Shown: piece by piece, positions 60,147 to 64,000 of the stretch
Numbering within the stretch: the first letter of the stretch is position 1
Layout of the letters: each line of letters begins with the position of its first letter
DNA from: Oryzicola mucosus
GTDB taxonomy: Bacteria; Pseudomonadota; Alphaproteobacteria; Rhizobiales; Rhizobiaceae
Length of the DNA: 64,000 nt
Assembly: GCF_014534685.1 (NCBI RefSeq)
Contig: NZ_JACVVX010000006.1
Span: 1-64,000, forward strand
Direction: 5' to 3'
Notes under the pieces: generated by a model
The model's input: only the letters and a program-made list of their open reading frames with translations
What the model was told of the DNA's origin: nothing
The model's database searches: none
Translations under genes and position numbers: made by a program

Positions 60147-61166
60147 TCAGGCAACCGCCTCAAAATATGCCTCAAACTCGCCGCGCAAGGCGAGTTCGTC
60201 GGCGCCGTCCTCTTTGCCGATCATCGCAAGCGCACGCTCGGCTCTATCGAGCGCAGCACCCGCAAGCGGAATGGAGCGAGAGGCGACGCCTTTCATTTCG
60301 TCCATGACACCGTTGCAGTGAAGTACGATATCGCACCCTGCTGCAAGGATCGCCTCCGCCTTAGACGCGAAATCCCCAGAAAGCGCCTTCATGGACGTGT
60401 CGTCGCTCATCAGGAGACCGTCGAAACCCATTTCGCCGCGAATGATATCGCCGACGACCTTCGCTGACGTCGTCGCCGGCGCATCGAGATCAATCGCTGC
60501 GAAAATGACATGTGCGGTCATGGCGGCGGGAAGATGGCTCAACGACTTGAAGGGTGCGAAATCGTGCCGGCGAAGCTCGTCAATCGGCGTGTGGACGGTG
60601 GGAAGCTCGAAATGGGTATCCGCGACCGCGCGACCGTGACCGGGAATGTGCTTCATCACCGGCAATACGCCGCCCGCCATGAGCCCATCGGCAGAGGCCT
60701 TCCCCAAAAGAGCAACCACATCCGGGGTCTTGGCATAGGCGCGCGCACCAATCACATCGCTGGCGCCCTCCACCGGAACGTCAAGCACCGGCAGGCAATC
60801 CGCTGTGATCCCGTAGCGGCGCAGGTCGAAGGCATGCAACCGTCCAAGCAGCCACGCGGCCCGCTCGCCTGCATGCGGATCGCGGGCGTAAAGCGCCCCA
60901 ATCGTTGCCGCCGGCGGATAATTCGGCGCAAGCGGCGGGCGCAGCCGCTGCACGCGGCCACCTTCCTGATCGATGAAGACCGGCGCCTCCGGCTGTCCGA
61001 CTGCATCGCGCATCGAAGCGACGAGGTCGCGGATCTGATCGGGTTCGGCAATATTGCGGGCAAACAGGATGAAGCCCCAAGGCCTCTCGGCCCGGTAGAA
61101 CGCAATCTCTTCCGGCGTCAGCACCAGGCCGGAACATCCAAGGATCATCGATTTTGATTCGGTCAT
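60147..61166 (-). CDS. nagZ: Beta-N-acetylhexosaminidase NagZ
   Basis: The product is 339 residues of glycoside hydrolase family 3. KHIPGHGRAVADTHFELP is the conserved substrate loop with the general-acid histidine, and LMSDDTSMKAL contains the nucleophile aspartate. It removes N-acetylglucosamine from muropeptides during cell-wall recycling in the cytoplasm, the step that feeds AmpR-type signalling in bacteria that have it. An ATG three codons upstream is in frame. It is the first gene after a terminator and heads the nagZ-scpA-scpB run. Confidence 0.94.
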   Translation of the reverse strand: MTESKSMILGCSGLVLTPEEIAFYRAERPWGFILFARNIAEPDQIRDLVASMRDAVGQPEAPVFIDQEGGRVQRLRPPLAPNYPPAATIGALYARDPHAGERAAWLLGRLHAFDLRRYGITADCLPVLDVPVEGASDVIGARAYAKTPDVVALLGKASADGLMAGGVLPVMKHIPGHGRAVADTHFELPTVHTPIDELRRHDFAPFKSLSHLPAAMTAHVIFAAIDLDAPATTSAKVVGDIIRGEMGFDGLLMSDDTSMKALSGDFASKAEAILAAGCDIVLHCNGVMDEMKGVASRSIPLAGAALDRAERALAMIGKEDGADELALRGEFEAYFEAVA

Positions 61167-61240
61167 GACCATCATCTTAGAGGCAGGAGGAACGGAAGGG
61201 AATCTCTGGATGCGGGCTTGGACAGGTCGCGGCGGACATG

Positions 61241-61270
61241 AAAAAAGCCGGCGCCCGAAGGCACCGGCTT
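61241..61270 (-). terminator. Terminator after the SPOR gene
   Basis: On the minus strand AAGCCGGTGCC (61270-61260) pairs with GGCGCCGGCTT (61255-61245) around TTCG, followed by further T (61244-61241). The UUCG tetraloop gives a very stable hairpin. It separates the SPOR gene from nagZ. Confidence 0.92.
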
Positions 61271-61289
61271 CCCTGGAGGTTCGTTGAGA

Positions 61290-64000
61290 TCAGCGGGAGA
61301 CGAAGCAGTTGCCGCCTGCTGATTTGTAGCTTTCGCAAAGGCTGATGGCTTCGTTGCGGCTTCCGGCGGGAACTCGCACGCGCCAGAATGTGCCCTTGCC
61401 CGCGATCTCGGCCTTGACGATGCTGGCCTGCTTGCCGCCGAGCACGCTGGCGTAGCGGCGGGACAGGTCCTGATAAGTCGACTGCGCCGCGGCTTCCGAA
61501 GGCTGCGAAGCAATCTGCATCGACCAGGCGCCGGCAGCGGCCGCCGCGGCAGGTGCTGCGGCTGCGACCTGTTCCGGCTGTGCCGGGGCGGCGGGCTGGG
61601 CGACCGGACGCTGGGGAGCAACCGGAGCACTGGCAGGCGTCGAAGCGGCAGGAGCATTGGCAGCCGGCAGCGCGGAGGCTGGAGCTGTCGGGGTTACGGC
61701 GCCAGTGGACTCGTTGGACGGCGTGCCGACACGCTGCGGTGCCGGATCGGCTGGCTCGGCAGCGGCAACGTTGACCGGCTCAGGCTCTTCACGCGGTGCG
61801 AGCGAACCATCGGAACGCACCACCATCGTGCGCACCTTGCGGGGCGCAACGGCAGCGGTTTCGCTGCTCTGCGTGTCTTCCTGGTCCTGGATCACCTGTT
61901 CGATGCGGTCCTCACCTTTCGGCGTCGCACCTGCCACGTCCTCGGTGGTCTCTTCCAGCTCAGCGGCCGGGGGTGCGATGTCGACGGGTTCTTCGGCCTC
62001 GTTGACCAGAGTCTGCTGGCCTGCGGCACCTCCCGAAGCACCGGCAACGCGATCATAGACCTTATTGTCCTGGTTCGGGATCACCGTGCCGCCAGGATTT
62101 TCCGGCCGCACCTTGATCGGTGTGGTGTCTGCTCGGACGAGTGAGGGTTCGCCGCCATCGGAACCGCCGCCGAACGAGAAGGCGAATGCGCCGACGCCGC
62201 CGATGATGGCGACAGCAGCGACGGCTGCGGCGAGCATCATGCCGCGACGCGACCGCGGCTCCTGCTCTCCGTATTCGGCATTCGACATCGATTCGTCGAA
62301 ATCCGGATCGTAGTCGAGGTCGTCACTAGCCAGACTGTCGGTTGCAGGCGGAGTGGTGAACAGATCGTCGAAGTCGTAGGAACCCTGCTGTCCACTCGTC
62401 GCCGAAGCGGCTGCGGATGGCTGCGCATGGGCAGATGAAGCAGCGTTGTCTGCAGACGCTGCAGGGCGGCGGTCATAGCTTGCTGCATAGCCCGCAGCCG
62501 CGCCTGATGCCGCTGCGTAGACTTGCTGCGGCGGGGCAGCCGGCGTTTCCGGCGCCGTCATCTCGCCGATCAGATCGGCGAATTCGTTGTCGAAATCGTC
62601 ATAGGGAGCAGCGGGCTGGGTCTCGTCCTTGAAGTCGATTTCCGGAATGTCGAGATCGTCGGCAAGGGCAACGGCCTGCTCCGGCACGTCCAATGTCTCG
62701 ATTTCGGGCGCCTCTTCGAAGGTCGAAACGGCAGCAAGAAGTTCGGCCTCCAGGTCCTCCTGAACTTCGGCACCGAAATCCAGGTCCAGATCGAGATCGG
62801 CAGACTGTTTAGCCACCGGCTCGATTGTCGGCACCTCGTAGGCAGCCGGCTCCTCCGCATGATAGGCCTCGGCCTCGACTTCCGGCTCCGCGTAAGAGGC
62901 AGCGACAGGCGTGGCCATCGCCGCAACGGCTGGAGCGTAAGCGAGCTCATAAGACTGCTTTTCCGCAGCCGCCTCACTGCGCGGAGCAACCGGAGTGCTC
63001 AAGCCCCAGGCGCGCGCTGCGCCCGAACGCATGGAACTGAGAATACCGCCGGCGCGAACCGCAGGGGTCGGAGCCGGAGCAACCGCAGGCGCGACGTGCA
63101 CCGGCGCGACGACTTCCGGCTGAGATTGGATGGCATCGTCATCGAAAGACAGGTCGAAATCGTGATCTTCCGCGACAGGTTCGTGCATCGGCGTTTCGCC
63201 ATATGGCGCGGCATCGAGCGGGGTCAAATCCCATTCCGGCTCTTCGGCACCGACGACAGGCTCTTCGACCGAGACAGACGACTCATGGGCGGCGGCGACC
63301 GGCGCCAAATCGTCTTCGACATCGACTTCGAGATCCCAATCGAGATCGCTCAGGTCCGGCTCTGGCTGCATCACAGGCTGCGTTTCGACAATAGGCTGAA
63401 CAGCCTGTGGAGCCGACGCCGGCGAGGTCATATTGCCTAACAGCGCATTCAGTTCGTCTTCAAGGCTCTGCGACTGGGCAACCGGCGCAGCGACCGGAGC
63501 GGAAACGCTGGACGCAGTATAGGATTGCGCTTGCCACTGCGGCTCCACATCGACCGGCAGCACCGGTTCGCTCGATGCGGTTTCGCTTAGCTCGTCTTCG
63601 AAAGACGGCTCGACGGCGAAGTCGAAATCGTGGTCGTTTTCGGAGAAAGCAACTTCGCGGAGCGGCAGCTCGGGCTGCGGAGCATCTGCGGACTGATGGT
63701 CGGCATATTCAGAGTCGGGCTGCGCGGAAACGCTGAATTCCGGTTCATAACGCCGCTCGGTAACAGCCTCGTAACGCTCTTCGGAAACTGGGGCATAGCG
63801 CTCTTCAGCGACGGGCTCGAAGTCGTCAGACACTAAAGCGTCCTCGGCGAGCGCGGCATCGAAAGCATCGTCGAATGCAGCCACGGGCTCGTCAGCATAA
63901 TTTTGCTCGACCACGAAGTCCGCAGCCTGCGGCGGCAAATCCGCGACTGGCTCGCTGGGCTGCTGTAGCACCGGCTCAAGCGCCTCATCGAGAGTAGCGA
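61290..64000 (-). CDS. SPOR-domain membrane protein, 5' end outside the window
   Basis: At least 903 residues are present; the frame is open through the right edge, so the true start is not here (the GTG at 63971 is only the first start-like codon inside). The N-terminal 560 or more residues are extremely acidic and rich in Glu, Asp, Ala, Pro and Val (EPVAEDHDFDLSFDDDAIQS). One membrane helix (MLAAAVAAVAIIGGVGAFAF) follows, then a Pro/Ala linker and a C-terminal SPOR domain (GAWSMQIASQPSEAAAQSTY, WRVRVPAGSRNEAI, GGNCFV). SPOR domains bind denuded glycan at the division septum, so a role near cell division, as for FtsN-like proteins, is likely. Confidence 0.85.
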   Translation of the reverse strand, partial: ATLDEALEPVLQQPSEPVADLPPQAADFVVEQNYADEPVAAFDDAFDAALAEDALVSDDFEPVAEERYAPVSEERYEAVTERRYEPEFSVSAQPDSEYADHQSADAPQPELPLREVAFSENDHDFDFAVEPSFEDELSETASSEPVLPVDVEPQWQAQSYTASSVSAPVAAPVAQSQSLEDELNALLGNMTSPASAPQAVQPIVETQPVMQPEPDLSDLDWDLEVDVEDDLAPVAAAHESSVSVEEPVVGAEEPEWDLTPLDAAPYGETPMHEPVAEDHDFDLSFDDDAIQSQPEVVAPVHVAPAVAPAPTPAVRAGGILSSMRSGAARAWGLSTPVAPRSEAAAEKQSYELAYAPAVAAMATPVAASYAEPEVEAEAYHAEEPAAYEVPTIEPVAKQSADLDLDLDFGAEVQEDLEAELLAAVSTFEEAPEIETLDVPEQAVALADDLDIPEIDFKDETQPAAPYDDFDNEFADLIGEMTAPETPAAPPQQVYAAASGAAAGYAASYDRRPAASADNAASSAHAQPSAAASATSGQQGSYDFDDLFTTPPATDSLASDDLDYDPDFDESMSNAEYGEQEPRSRRGMMLAAAVAAVAIIGGVGAFAFSFGGGSDGGEPSLVRADTTPIKVRPENPGGTVIPNQDNKVYDRVAGASGGAAGQQTLVNEAEEPVDIAPPAAELEETTEDVAGATPKGEDRIEQVIQDQEDTQSSETAAVAPRKVRTMVVRSDGSLAPREEPEPVNVAAAEPADPAPQRVGTPSNESTGAVTPTAPASALPAANAPAASTPASAPVAPQRPVAQPAAPAQPEQVAAAAPAAAAAAGAWSMQIASQPSEAAAQSTYQDLSRRYASVLGGKQASIVKAEIAGKGTFWRVRVPAGSRNEAISLCESYKSAGGNCFVSR

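Noticed and set aside
34807-64000. CRISPR arrays, insertion sequences or rRNA genes
   Set aside because: Reading for regularly spaced repeats, transposase-type proteins and rRNA signatures gave nothing in the window outside the prophage recombinase.

Overview
The window is GC-rich alphaproteobacterial DNA. The chromosomal gene order on the right (SPOR protein, nagZ, scpA, scpB, tatABC, serS, surE, pcm, LysM/M23 protein, DUF815 ATPase, yajC, secDF, Mth938-type protein, phytoene-synthase-like protein, trmFO), the tandem DUF1127 genes and the protein sequences suggest Hyphomicrobiales, probably the Mesorhizobium/Phyllobacteriaceae group. This is inferred from gene content only.

Positions 1 to 34806 are most or all of a lambdoid, HK97-type siphoviral prophage. 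It ends on the right in a 46-base copy of the 3' part of a tRNA-Glu gene, next to a tyrosine integrase. No second copy of that sequence was seen at the left edge, so attL and the intact tRNA gene should lie left of the window. Nearly all phage genes are on the minus strand and, read right to left, run: integrase, excisionase-like protein, a short early region of poorly known genes, a DUF6456-like protein, HNH endonuclease, small and large terminase, portal, protease, capsid, head-tail connectors, tail tube, a two-frame tail assembly chaperone, tape measure protein with an embedded lysozyme-like domain, tail tip proteins, fibres, and a lysis module with an N-acetylmuramidase endolysin.

Two islets on the plus strand interrupt this order and look like lysogenic cargo. 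One (2561-6803) carries two small coupled membrane proteins and two full-length acyltransferase-3/SGNH proteins, the type that O-acylates cell-surface polysaccharide. The other (27828-29017) carries a three-helix membrane protein, a GrlR-family protein and a 53-residue secreted protein. The clearest unannotated feature is a lambda G/GT-like programmed -1 frameshift at a GGGAAAA heptamer (18088-18094).

Positions 34807 to 64000 are ordinary chromosome: a DoxX protein, an SH3 protein, methionine aminopeptidase, RadC, trigger factor, tRNA-Leu(UAG), a methyltransferase, a GDYXXLXY/DUF2157 pair and two DUF1127 genes, then the minus-strand housekeeping cluster named above (secDF-yajC, surE-pcm with a degenerate LytM protein, serS, tatABC, scpAB, nagZ). 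The last gene, a large SPOR-domain membrane protein, runs off the right edge. Many start codons were reset from the longest reading frame using ribosome binding sites, stop/start overlaps and signal peptides; these choices are stated in each entry.
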